A DNA stretch of 14,458 nucleotides. It comes from Lichenicola sp964247725 (lineage in GTDB: Bacteria > Pseudomonadota > Alphaproteobacteria > Acetobacterales > Acetobacteraceae). The stretch lies in the NCBI GenBank assembly GCA_964247725.1, contig CAXTVM010000065.1, forward strand, positions 1-14,458. The letters run 5' to 3'. A program made the position numbers and the translations under genes. Positions 5,921-12,678 of the stretch are shown in pieces. The notes below the pieces were generated by a model. The model did no database searches and was not told the origin of the DNA. It worked only from the letters and a program-made list of their open reading frames with translations. Each line of letters starts with the position of its first letter. The stretch's first letter is position 1.

Positions 5921-6928
5921 ATGTCCCGCGGCGACCTGTTTCCCGAGATCGAGCCTTTCGCCGCCGGCTACCTGCCGCTCGAAGACGCCGCCGGCGTCCG
6001 TGCGGCGGCCTGTGCCGACCCCGTGTCCGCCAGCCCGCCGGATGCGCCGCACGTGATGTACTGGGAGCAGGTGGGCCGTCCCGACGGCCGCCCGGCGCTG
6101 TTTCTGCACGGCGGACCCGGGGCCGGGGCAGGCATCGTGCATCGCCGCTTCTTCGACCCGCTGGCTTGGCGCGTGGTCATCTTCGACCAGCGCGGCGCCG
6201 GCCGCTCGCGGCCGCAGGGGGCGCTGCGCCGCAACGACACCGGCGCGCTGGTCGGCGACATCGAGCGCCTGCGGCAGCATCTGGGGATCGAGAGCTGGCT
6301 GCTGTTCGGCGGCTCCTGGGGCTCGACGCTGGCGCTGTCCTACGCGCAGGCGCATCCGGAGCGGGTGTCGGCGCTGGTCCTGCGCGGCATCTTCCTCGGT
6401 CGGCCCGAGGAGCTCGACTGGTTCCTCTATGGCCTGCGCACGGTGTTCCCCGACGCGCACGACGCGTTCGCCGGGCACATCCCGGCGGCCGAGCGCGGCG
6501 ACCTGCTCGGCGCCTACGTGCGGCGGCTGAACGATCCCGACCCGGCGCTGCACCTGCCCGCGTCGCGCGCCTGGTCGATCTACGAGGGCACCTGCTCGAC
6601 GCTGCTGCCGACCGCGGCGGCGGTCGCCAACTTCGCGCGCGACCGCGCCAGCCTGGGGCTGGCCCGGATCGAGGCGCACTACTTCCAGCATGGCCTGTTC
6701 CTGCCGCCCGAAGGCCTGCTCGGCCGCATGGACCGCATCCGCCACCTGCCGGCCGAGATCGTGCAGGGCCGCTACGACATGGTGTGCCCGACCCGCAGCG
6801 CGTTCGAGCTGTCGGCGGCCTGGCCGGAGGCGCGGCTGACGATCGTGCCGGATGCCGGCCACTCGGCGCTGGAGCCCGGCACGCGGCGGGCGCTGATCGC
6901 CGCCCTCGACCGATTTCGGGCCCCATAA
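5921..6928 (+). CDS. pip: Proline iminopeptidase (peptidase family S33)
   Basis: A 335-residue cytoplasmic alpha/beta hydrolase that removes N-terminal proline from peptides. The oxyanion motif HGGPG is at 63-67, DQRGAGRS at 89-96 and the nucleophile elbow GGSWGST at 130-136, with S132 as nucleophile. D286 (QGRYDMVCP) and H314 (DAGHSALEP) complete the triad. The WSIYEG region (218-223) is close to the WSxWEG stretch of the family. Between the N-terminal PEIEPFAAGYL and YWEQVG, the usual short link is replaced by about 25 residues (about 20-46), longer than in typical members. The ATG at 5921 has no ribosome binding site but lies 6 nt after a TATAGT element, suggesting a leaderless mRNA. It appears to be a single-gene unit; the next gene starts 114 nt later behind its own promoter. 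Confidence 0.9.
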   Translation: MSRGDLFPEIEPFAAGYLPLEDAAGVRAAACADPVSASPPDAPHVMYWEQVGRPDGRPALFLHGGPGAGAGIVHRRFFDPLAWRVVIFDQRGAGRSRPQGALRRNDTGALVGDIERLRQHLGIESWLLFGGSWGSTLALSYAQAHPERVSALVLRGIFLGRPEELDWFLYGLRTVFPDAHDAFAGHIPAAERGDLLGAYVRRLNDPDPALHLPASRAWSIYEGTCSTLLPTAAAVANFARDRASLGLARIEAHYFQHGLFLPPEGLLGRMDRIRHLPAEIVQGRYDMVCPTRSAFELSAAWPEARLTIVPDAGHSALEPGTRRALIAALDRFRAP

Positions 6929-6943
6929 AACCGCCGGGACCGA

Positions 6944-6968
6944 TGAACGTGGCGATCCGCCTCGCGTT
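6944..6968 (+). promoter_or_regulatory. EcfG-like (general stress response) promoter upstream of the DUF4142 gene
   Basis: TGAAC at 6944-6948 and CGTT at 6965-6968 are separated by 16 nt. The alphaproteobacterial EcfG consensus is GGAAC-N16/17-CGTT, so only the first base of the -35 differs. The start would be near 6976, leaving a leader of about 65 nt. The leader holds a GTCGGG...CCCGAC stem (7009-7027) just before the AAGGA ribosome binding site at 7032-7036. The match is seen directly; use by EcfG is inferred. Confidence 0.5.
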
Positions 6969-7042
6969 ACGCGCTGCGAGCCCCACCGGACCCGAGACCA
7001 CCCCGCCCGTCGGGACCGCGGCCCGACCCTTAAGGAAACACG

Positions 7043-7618
7043 ATGCATCGTTACGTTCGCTGGGGCTTCGCCCTGGCCGCCCTGCCGCTCGCCGCCTGCG
7101 CCGACAACCCGGCGCCATCCGCGCCGACGGCCCCCGCGCCGCCGCCGCCTCTGGCCGCCGCGGACTCGGCCTTCATGACCGCCGCCGCCCAGGGCGGGCT
7201 AGCTGAGCTGCAGGCGGCGCAGCTGGCGCAGACGATGGCGCGCGACCCGAAGGTGAAGTCGTACGCGGCCAAGCTGACCAGCGACCACACCCAGGCCAAC
7301 GCGCAGCTGAAGCAGCTCGCGAGCACCAAGAACGTCACCCTGCCCACCGCGCCGAACGACATGGAGGCGCAGCAGATCACGGCGCTGCAGTCGCTCAAGG
7401 GTCACAGGTTCGACCACGAGTACGTTGCCGACCAGATCGCCGACCACCAGCAGATGCTGCAGGCATTCCAGGCCGAGGCGCAGGGCGGCACCGATCCCGA
7501 TGTCAAGGCGTTCGCCGCCGCCGCCGTGCCGACGCTGCAGTCGCACCTCGACATGGCCAATGCGCTCAATGCCCGTCATGCGGCGCATCGGGCGGCGCAC
7601 CACCATACCGCGAGCTGA
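7043..7618 (+). CDS. DUF4142 family lipoprotein
   Basis: A 191-residue exported protein. Residues 1-19 are a lipoprotein signal peptide: basic start MHRYVR, hydrophobic core FALAALP, and lipobox LAAC with the lipidated Cys at 19. Position +2 is Ala, not Asp, so sorting to the outer membrane is expected. A Pro/Ala-rich linker (about 22-37) leads to the helical DUF4142 domain: AADSAFMTAAAQGGLAELQA, then MARDPKVKSYAAKLTSDHTQ and QLKQLASTKNV (about 39-96), and a second helical pair ending near 175. The C-terminal tail is His-rich (HAAHRAAHHH). The domain's function is not established; members are often reported as stress-related envelope proteins. The ATG at 7043 has AAGGA 6 nt upstream. The EcfG-like promoter at 6944-6968 would place it under general stress control. 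Confidence 0.88.
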   Translation: MHRYVRWGFALAALPLAACADNPAPSAPTAPAPPPPLAAADSAFMTAAAQGGLAELQAAQLAQTMARDPKVKSYAAKLTSDHTQANAQLKQLASTKNVTLPTAPNDMEAQQITALQSLKGHRFDHEYVADQIADHQQMLQAFQAEAQGGTDPDVKAFAAAAVPTLQSHLDMANALNARHAAHRAAHHHTAS

Positions 7619-7667
7619 TCGCTCGGGGCCTTTCGCCGCCATCGTCACCACCCGGGGGAACGCTGCC

Positions 7668-7991
7668 ATGTTCATCGCCATGAACCGGTTTCGGGTCGCC
7701 CCCGGCGCGGAGGGCGACTTCGAGGAGCTCTGGCTGAACCGCGAGGTCTACCTGCGCACCGTGCCCGGCTTCGAGAGCTTCCAGCTGCTGCGCGGGCCGG
7801 CGAACGACGACAACGTGCTCTACGCCTCGCATACGGTCTGGGCGACCAAGGCGGCGTTCGAGGACTGGACCCGGTCCGAGGCGTTCCGCAACGCGCACCG
7901 GAACGCCGGCGAGGCCGGTACTCGGGCGCTCTACAACGGGCCGCCGCAGTTCGAGGGCTTCGAGGTCCTGCAGACGGTCGAGAAGTCGTAA
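7668..7991 (+). CDS. ABM-domain monooxygenase, IsdG/HmoA-like (candidate heme-degrading)
   Basis: A 107-residue single-domain protein of the antibiotic biosynthesis monooxygenase (dimeric alpha-beta barrel) superfamily. It begins MFIAMNRFRVAPGAEGDFEE and contains VPGFESFQLLRG (32-43) and the SHTVWATKAAFEDWTRSEAF block (54-73). The three residues that make up the IsdG/IsdI heme-degrading triad (Asn near 6-7, Trp near 66-67, His near 76-77) are all present here at N6, W67 and H77. This makes heme oxygenase activity more likely than quinol oxidation, but the call rests on residue position only. The ATG at 7668 has a GGGGGAA element 7 nt upstream. The gene lies 49 nt after the lipoprotein gene and 10 nt before the cobalamin adenosyltransferase, so the three could be cotranscribed. 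Heme breakdown next to corrinoid metabolism would be a sensible but unproven pairing. Confidence 0.8.
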   Translation: MFIAMNRFRVAPGAEGDFEELWLNREVYLRTVPGFESFQLLRGPANDDNVLYASHTVWATKAAFEDWTRSEAFRNAHRNAGEAGTRALYNGPPQFEGFEVLQTVEKS

Positions 7992-8001
7992 GCGCCTGGT
8001 C

Positions 8002-8580
8002 GTGACCATCCGCATCGACCAGGTGACGACCCGAGGGGGCGACAAGGGACAGACCTCGCTTGGCGATGGCACCCGCACGTCGAAGGACGCCGTGCGGGTG
8101 GAGGCGTACGGCACCGTGGACGAGGCCAACGCGGCGGTGGGCGTGCTGCGTTGCCTGGTCACCGACCCGCTGGTCGGCGACACGCTGCTGCGGATCCAGA
8201 ACGGGCTGTTCGACATCGGCGGCGACCTCTGCATCCCGGGAGCGGCCGGCGAGCGCTTCCGCCTGGACGACGCGTTGCTGGGCCTGCTCGACGCCGAGAC
8301 CGAGCGCCTGGCCGCGATGCAACCCGCACTGGACAGTTTCGTGCTGCCGGGCGGCACGCCGGCGGCGGCGCAGGCACACGTGGTCCGCACCGTGGTGCGC
8401 CGCGCCGAACGCCGGACGGTGACGCTGGCCGCGGCCGAGCCGGTCAACCCGGAGGTGCTGCGCACCCTGAACCGATTGTCGGACTACATGTTCGTGCTGG
8501 CCCGCCATCTGAACGACGACGGCCGCCAGGACCTGAAGTGGACGCGAGCCATCCGGCCGAAGGGCCAGGCGCCGTCGTAA
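8002..8580 (+). CDS. pduO: PduO-type cob(I)alamin adenosyltransferase
   Basis: A 192-residue ATP:corrinoid adenosyltransferase that moves the 5'-deoxyadenosyl group of ATP onto cob(I)alamin to give coenzyme B12. The ATP-binding N-terminus is TTRGGDKGQTSLGDG (9-23), followed by DAVRVEAYGTVDEANAAVG (29-47). FDIGGDLC (70-77), FVLPGGTPAAAQAH (113-126), VRRAERRT (132-139) and LNRLSDYMFVLAR (156-168) are the other conserved blocks of the helical-bundle fold; the R-x-x-E-R arginines contact ATP in known structures. Length is normal. The start is GTG at 8002, 10 nt after the previous stop; no good ribosome binding site is visible, so it may depend on translational coupling. cobA lies nearby on the other strand. 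The downstream gene is a decayed acetyltransferase. Confidence 0.92.
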   Translation: MTIRIDQVTTRGGDKGQTSLGDGTRTSKDAVRVEAYGTVDEANAAVGVLRCLVTDPLVGDTLLRIQNGLFDIGGDLCIPGAAGERFRLDDALLGLLDAETERLAAMQPALDSFVLPGGTPAAAQAHVVRTVVRRAERRTVTLAAAEPVNPEVLRTLNRLSDYMFVLARHLNDDGRQDLKWTRAIRPKGQAPS

Positions 8581-8592
8581 GCCTGGTCTCCG

Positions 8593-9029
8593 ATGGACGA
8601 CCTGCGGCTTGCCGAGCTCACGGGTGATCATTTCGCGTGGCTGCTCGGCGTCGGGCCGTCATCTCCGTTCTGCGCGGTCTCACCACGGCCCTCCATCGAG
8701 CAGGGTGTCGCGGCCATTGGCTGATCGTCGACGACCGGGAGGTCGTCGGCCTGTGCGGCTTCAAGCGTCCGCCCGACCCATGGGGAAGGGTAGAGATCGG
8801 CTACGGCGTTGCGGAGAGCCGCCGCAACCGGGGATATGCCACCCGAGCGGTCGCCCTCATGCTCGCCGGGGGACGCCGGGAGGGCGCCTCGACGCTCACC
8901 GCAGAAACGGCCGCCTTCCACCCTGCCTCGCAGCGCGTGCCGGAGCGAGACGGGTTCGGCCGCATCGGAATCCGACGCGATCCGGAAGACGGCGAGCCGG
9001 TGCTCTGGGCACGGGCCATGCCGGCGTAA
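8593..9029 (+). pseudogene. GNAT-family N-acetyltransferase, frameshifted and shortened
   Basis: Two frames carry parts of one protein. ATG at 8593 opens MDDLRLAELTGDHFAWLLG, a standard GNAT N-terminus, but this frame then loses likeness and stops after 43 codons. From about 8660 the family sequence continues in another frame: AVISVLRGLTTALHRAGCRG, HWLIVDDREVVGLCGFKRP, then VEIGYGVAESRRNRGYATRA (the acetyl-CoA binding RRxxGYA loop) and TAETAAFHPASQRVPERDGF to the TAA at 9029. Compared with the usual order, about 20 residues seem to be missing at the junction, so a deletion and a frameshift are likely. The late motif reads RVPERDGF where RVLExxGF is usual. An N-truncated product from GTG at 8637 (130 residues) is possible but would lack the first strand and helix. 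A sequencing error could explain the shift but not the missing residues. Confidence 0.62.
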
Positions 9030-9070
9030 GCGCCTGTCCGATACGGTCACAAGACCGATCTTGATGGCCC

Positions 9071-9931
9071 TCAGAACGTGTCCAGCACCGCCATCGCCTC
9101 CGCCGCCAGCCCGCCCAGCGCCTCCCGCATCGCGACGATGCCGCCGATCACGATCAGCGCCGGGGTCGGCAGCGGCGTCGCCTCCAGCAGCGCCGGCAGG
9201 GTGGCGAGGTCGCCGATCAGCAGGCGTTGCTCCGGGGTCGCCGCCCGCGAGACCGCGGCCGCCGGGGTCTGCGGCGACAGGCCGCCCTCGATCAGCCGCC
9301 GCGCGATCTCGCCCAGGTTGCGCACCGACATGTAGAGCACGATCGGCTGGCCGAGCCGGGCCAACGCCGCCCAGTCCAGCGACGCCACCGGGTCCGGTTC
9401 GCCCTCGGCGCTGTGGCCGGTGGCCAGCACGATCGCCTGGTTGACGCCGCGCACGGTGGCCGGGATGCCGGCCGCCGCCAGCCCGGCCAGGCCGGCGGTC
9501 AAGCCCGGCACGATCCGGAACGAGACGCCGGCCGCGGCCAGCACCAGCGCCTCCTCGGCGCCGCGCCCGAACACGTAGGGGTCGCCGCCCTTCAGCCGCA
9601 GCACCCGCCGTCCGTCCTGGGCCAACGCGATCAGCCGTGCCGAGATGTCGCTCTGATGGATCGACGGCCGGCCGCCGCGCTTGCCGGCAAACTCCAGCGC
9701 CGCCTCCGGCCGCGCCAGGTCCAGCACGCCGGGATCGACCAGCGCGTCGTAGACGATCACGTCCGCCTGGATCAGGCCGCACAGCGCATACAGCGTCAGG
9801 TGGCCGCGGTCGCCGGGCCCGGCGCCGGCGAGCCACACCTGTCCCGGCCGCAGCACCGGGCAGCGTCCGCCGAGCAGCCGGCTGACCGCGCGCTCGGCGC
9901 TGATGGTGTCGCGCGGACCCTCCGATGCCAT
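9071..9931 (-). CDS. cobA: Uroporphyrinogen-III C-methyltransferase (SUMT)
   Basis: A 286-residue SAM-dependent enzyme that methylates uroporphyrinogen III at C2 and C7 to precorrin-2, the branch toward siroheme and cobalamin. VWLAGAGPGDRGHLTLYAL (32-50) holds the GxGPGD loop. VIVYDALV (58-65), GKRGGRPSIHQSDISARL (83-100), RLKGGDPYVFGRGAEEA (112-128), VPGLTAGLAGLAAAGIPATV (141-160) and ATGH (170-173) are the family blocks in order. It lacks the CysG dehydrogenase/ferrochelatase domain, so it is the stand-alone type. About 25 residues precede the catalytic domain and are not conserved. ATG at 9931 has AGGGA upstream. It converges with the decayed acetyltransferase and diverges from fpr across 92 nt. 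It is not in an operon with other cobalamin or siroheme genes in this window, so which branch it mainly feeds is open. Confidence 0.93.
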   Translation of the reverse strand: MASEGPRDTISAERAVSRLLGGRCPVLRPGQVWLAGAGPGDRGHLTLYALCGLIQADVIVYDALVDPGVLDLARPEAALEFAGKRGGRPSIHQSDISARLIALAQDGRRVLRLKGGDPYVFGRGAEEALVLAAAGVSFRIVPGLTAGLAGLAAAGIPATVRGVNQAIVLATGHSAEGEPDPVASLDWAALARLGQPIVLYMSVRNLGEIARRLIEGGLSPQTPAAAVSRAATPEQRLLIGDLATLPALLEATPLPTPALIVIGGIVAMREALGGLAAEAMAVLDTF

Positions 9932-10023
9932 GCCAGGTCCCTGCCATGAGCGTTTTGTGCTGGCAACTCCGGCGTGCGGACCATAGATCAGCCCCCGTTA
10001 CCGCGAGCTGGAGCCTGACCGGA

Positions 10024-10854
10024 ATGTCCGATACGGACCTCGACGACACGACCGCCGTGCTGGCGCCGCCGACCCGGAGCTATGCACACCTGAGCGCCGA
10101 GACCGTGCTCGACGTGCACCACTGGACCGACCGGCTGTTCTCCTTCACCACCACGCGCGACCGGTCGCTTCGGTTCGAGAACGGCCAGTTCGCGATGATC
10201 GGGCTCGAGCTCGAGGGCAAGCCCTTGCTGCGCGCCTACAGCATCGCCAGCGCCAATTACGAGGAGCAGCTCGAGTTCCTCTCCATCAGCGTGCCGAACG
10301 GCCCACTCACCTCGCAGCTGTGCAAGGTACGGCCGGGCGACGTCGTGCTGGTCGGCCGCAAGCCCACCGGCACGCTGCTGGTCGACAACCTGCGCCCGGG
10401 CCGCAACCTGTACCTGCTGGCCACCGGCACCGGGCTCGCCCCGTTCCTGGCCCTGATCAAGGACCCGGCGGTCTACGAGCGCTTCGACCGCGTGGTGCTG
10501 GCGCATGGCGTCCGCGTGTCCGGCGAGCTCGCCTACGCCAACCACATCCGCCACGAGCTGCCGCGGCACGAGTTCCTGGGCGAGGAGGTCGCGGCCAAGC
10601 TGCTCTACTACCCGACCGTGACGCGCGAGGAGTTCGAGACCATCGGCCGCCTGACCGACCTGATCGAGACGGGGAAGATGTTCGACGACCTCGGCCTGCC
10701 GCCGCTCGATCCCGAGCACGACCGCGTCATGATCTGCGGCAGCGAGGCGATGCTGGCCGACCTGGAGGCGATGCTGGAGCGGCGCGGCTTCGACGAGGGC
10801 AGCAGCAACGCGCCGGGCGCCTACGTGGTCGAGAAGGCCTTCGCCCAGAAGTAG
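10024..10854 (+). CDS. fpr: Ferredoxin--NADP(+) reductase
   Basis: A 276-residue FAD enzyme of the bacterial FPR class, moving electrons between NADPH and ferredoxin or flavodoxin. RAYSIAS (70-76) is the FAD-binding RxYS motif, and GPLTSQLCKVRPGDVV (93-108) follows. LATGTGLAPFLALIKD (132-147) is the pyridine-nucleotide loop. VMICGSEAM (235-243) and a C-terminal VVEKAFAQK tail, which stacks near the flavin in this subclass, complete it. The ATG at 10024 has a GGAG element 10 nt upstream; an earlier in-frame ATG at 9925 would overlap the cobA start and is less likely. gor begins 16 nt after the stop, so fpr and gor look cotranscribed, a pairing that fits oxidative-stress defence. It could in principle supply electrons to the ABM-type heme oxygenase upstream, but nothing here shows that. 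Confidence 0.92.
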   Translation: MSDTDLDDTTAVLAPPTRSYAHLSAETVLDVHHWTDRLFSFTTTRDRSLRFENGQFAMIGLELEGKPLLRAYSIASANYEEQLEFLSISVPNGPLTSQLCKVRPGDVVLVGRKPTGTLLVDNLRPGRNLYLLATGTGLAPFLALIKDPAVYERFDRVVLAHGVRVSGELAYANHIRHELPRHEFLGEEVAAKLLYYPTVTREEFETIGRLTDLIETGKMFDDLGLPPLDPEHDRVMICGSEAMLADLEAMLERRGFDEGSSNAPGAYVVEKAFAQK

Positions 10855-10870
10855 GCTTGGGGGACCAGCC

Positions 10871-12262
10871 ATGCCGTACGATTTCGACCTCTTCGTCATC
10901 GGCGGCGGCTCCGGCGGCGTCCGCTGCGCCCGCATCGCAGCCGGCCATGGCGCCCGCGTCGCCGTGGCCGAGAGCCGGCATTGGGGCGGCACCTGCGTCA
11001 ACCTCGGCTGCGTGCCGAAGAAGATGATGGTCCAGGCCAGCGAATACGGCGACCAGGCGGTGGACGGCCACGGCTTCGGCTGGAACACCGAGCCCGGCAC
11101 GAACGACTGGGCACGGCTGATTGCGGCCAAGGATCGCGAGATCGCACGTCTGAACGACGTCTACGTCAAGCTGCTGGCCGGCGCCGGCGTCACCCGCTAC
11201 GACGCGCACGCGCGCTTCGAGGACGCGCATACGCTGCTGCTGGAGCCGGGCCCGCTCGACGCGCGGTTCGAGCCCCGGCGCGTGACCGCCGAGCGCGTCG
11301 TGATCGCCACCGGCGGCCGGCCGCTGGTGCAGCCAGACATCGAGGGCCACGAGCTCGGCATCACCTCCGACCAGGCGTTCCACCTGCCCGAGCGGCCGCG
11401 CCGGATCACCATGGTCGGCGGCGGCTACATCGGCATCGAGTTCTCCGGCATCTTCGCCGGGCTGGGCTCCGAGGTGCGGCTGGTCTACCGCCAGGAGCTG
11501 CCGCTGCGGGGCTTCGACGAGGACCTGCGCACCGCGCTGCACGAGGCGATCGGCGCGCGCGGCATCGAGCTGCATCCCGGCACCCAGCTGCGCCGGATCC
11601 GGCGCCGCGGCGACGCCTTCTTGTGCACGCTGACCAACGGGCAGGAGTGGGAGACCGACCTCGTGTTCTTCGCGGTCGGCCGCACGCCGAACCTGGTCGG
11701 GCTCGGCCTGGAGCACACCGCCGTCGCCACCACGGAGGCGGGCAGCATCGTCGTCGATGCGCGCGGCGAGACCGCCGAGCCCGGCATCTTCGCCATCGGC
11801 GACGTCACCAACCGGCAGAACCTGACCCCGGTGGCGATCGCCGAGGGGCACATGCTGGCCGACCGGCTCTATGGCGGCGGCCCCCGCGACTGGTCGCTGG
11901 AGACGGTGCCCAAGGCGGTGTTCTTCTCGCCGCCGCTGGCCAGCGTCGGGCTGACCGAGGCGGAGGCGGCCGAGCGCGGCGCCGCCGACATCTACCTCAC
12001 CCGCTTCACGCCGATGCGCCACGCGCTGAGCGGGCGCGTGCGCCAGACCTTGATGAAGCTGGTGGTGGATCAGGCCAGCCAGGTGGTGGTGGGTGCCCAC
12101 ATGATCGGCGACGACGCCCCGGAGATGATGCAGGGCCTGGCGATCGCCGTCACCGCCGGCCTGACCAAGGCCGACTTCGACCGCACGGTCGGCCTGCATC
12201 CGACCTCGGCCGAGGAATTCGTGACGCTGCGCAGCCGCACCCGGGTGGCGGGCGGCGCCTGA
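10871..12262 (+). CDS. gor: Glutathione-disulfide reductase
   Basis: A 463-residue flavoprotein disulfide reductase that keeps glutathione reduced with NADPH. FDLFVIGGGSGGVRCAR (5-21) binds FAD. The redox pair is C42/C47 in GGTCVNLGCVPKK. MVGGGYIGIEFSGIFAGLGS (181-200) is the NAD(P)H-binding loop, followed by arginines in VYRQELPLRGFDEDLR (205-220) that match the NADPH-selecting positions of glutathione reductases. FAIGDVTNRQNLTPVAI (307-323) is the second FAD contact, and H443/E448 in LHPTSAEEFVTL form the C-terminal catalytic pair. The redox motif and the RGFD segment favour glutathione reductase over dihydrolipoamide or mercuric reductases. The ATG at 10871 has a GGGGGA element upstream, and fpr ends 16 nt before. 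The perfect palindrome CGGCGATCGCCG (12264-12275) begins 2 nt after the stop. Confidence 0.93.
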   Translation: MPYDFDLFVIGGGSGGVRCARIAAGHGARVAVAESRHWGGTCVNLGCVPKKMMVQASEYGDQAVDGHGFGWNTEPGTNDWARLIAAKDREIARLNDVYVKLLAGAGVTRYDAHARFEDAHTLLLEPGPLDARFEPRRVTAERVVIATGGRPLVQPDIEGHELGITSDQAFHLPERPRRITMVGGGYIGIEFSGIFAGLGSEVRLVYRQELPLRGFDEDLRTALHEAIGARGIELHPGTQLRRIRRRGDAFLCTLTNGQEWETDLVFFAVGRTPNLVGLGLEHTAVATTEAGSIVVDARGETAEPGIFAIGDVTNRQNLTPVAIAEGHMLADRLYGGGPRDWSLETVPKAVFFSPPLASVGLTEAEAAERGAADIYLTRFTPMRHALSGRVRQTLMKLVVDQASQVVVGAHMIGDDAPEMMQGLAIAVTAGLTKADFDRTVGLHPTSAEEFVTLRSRTRVAGGA

Positions 12263-12375
12263 TCGGCGATCGCCGCGCCTCTGATCTGGAAACGGTACGG
12301 CATCGGCATCATCTAGAGGGATCAAGACGACCGCGACCCATGTCGTGCGGCGTCTCATCCAGGAAGGTGCCGTTC

Positions 12376-12678
12376 ATGAGCTCATCGGGACAGGCCCCAA
12401 ACCTCGCCAAGCCACGCTGGGACGGCAGCCGCGTCGTGTTCGAGATCGACGTCGCCGGCCAGGCGGTCGCCTGCGCGATCTCGCGCTCGGCGCTCCAGGA
12501 TGTAAGCGGGATGCGCCGGTTCGCGCCGGCCGACCTGCTGCGCGGCTTCGGCGAGGCGCGCGGCCGGATCGAGGAGATCGCCGCCGCCAAGTTCCGCAGC
12601 AACCCGGAGAGCGCCTCTGGCTTCGTCAGCATCTGGACCGACGACATCGAGGACCTGGTGCCGCCGCCGCGCAACTGA
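12376..12678 (+). CDS. DUF1488 family small protein
   Basis: A 100-residue cytoplasmic protein. The family pattern is visible: PRWDGSRVVFEIDVAGQAVA and CAISRSALQDV at about residues 13-43, then FAPADLLRGFGEARGRIEEI with AAAKF, and a C-terminal VSIWTDDIED. DUF1488 proteins have no established function. The start at 12376 is chosen because AGGAAGG lies 8 nt upstream; an in-frame ATG at 12340 would add 12 residues (MSCGVSSRKVPF) but would place that ribosome binding site inside the gene. The 113-nt gap from gor holds a 12-bp palindrome at its left end and no obvious promoter, so it may be read through from gor or have its own weak promoter. The next stretch is a decayed peptidase gene. Confidence 0.72.
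   Translation: MSSSGQAPNLAKPRWDGSRVVFEIDVAGQAVACAISRSALQDVSGMRRFAPADLLRGFGEARGRIEEIAAAKFRSNPESASGFVSIWTDDIEDLVPPPRN

Noticed and set aside
9044..9057. CGGTC-ACAA-GACCG hairpin between the GNAT remnant and cobA, considered as a bidirectional terminator
   Set aside because: The stem is only 5 bp and there is no T-run on either strand.
9955..9988. TTGTGC ... CATAGAT considered as a sigma-70 promoter for fpr
   Set aside because: The spacer of about 21 nt is too long and the -10 match is poor.
7668..12262. A single heme/cobalamin/redox system spanning the ABM gene to gor
   Set aside because: cobA is on the opposite strand, a decayed gene interrupts the region, and fpr-gor form their own unit; grouping by theme alone is not enough to claim a system.
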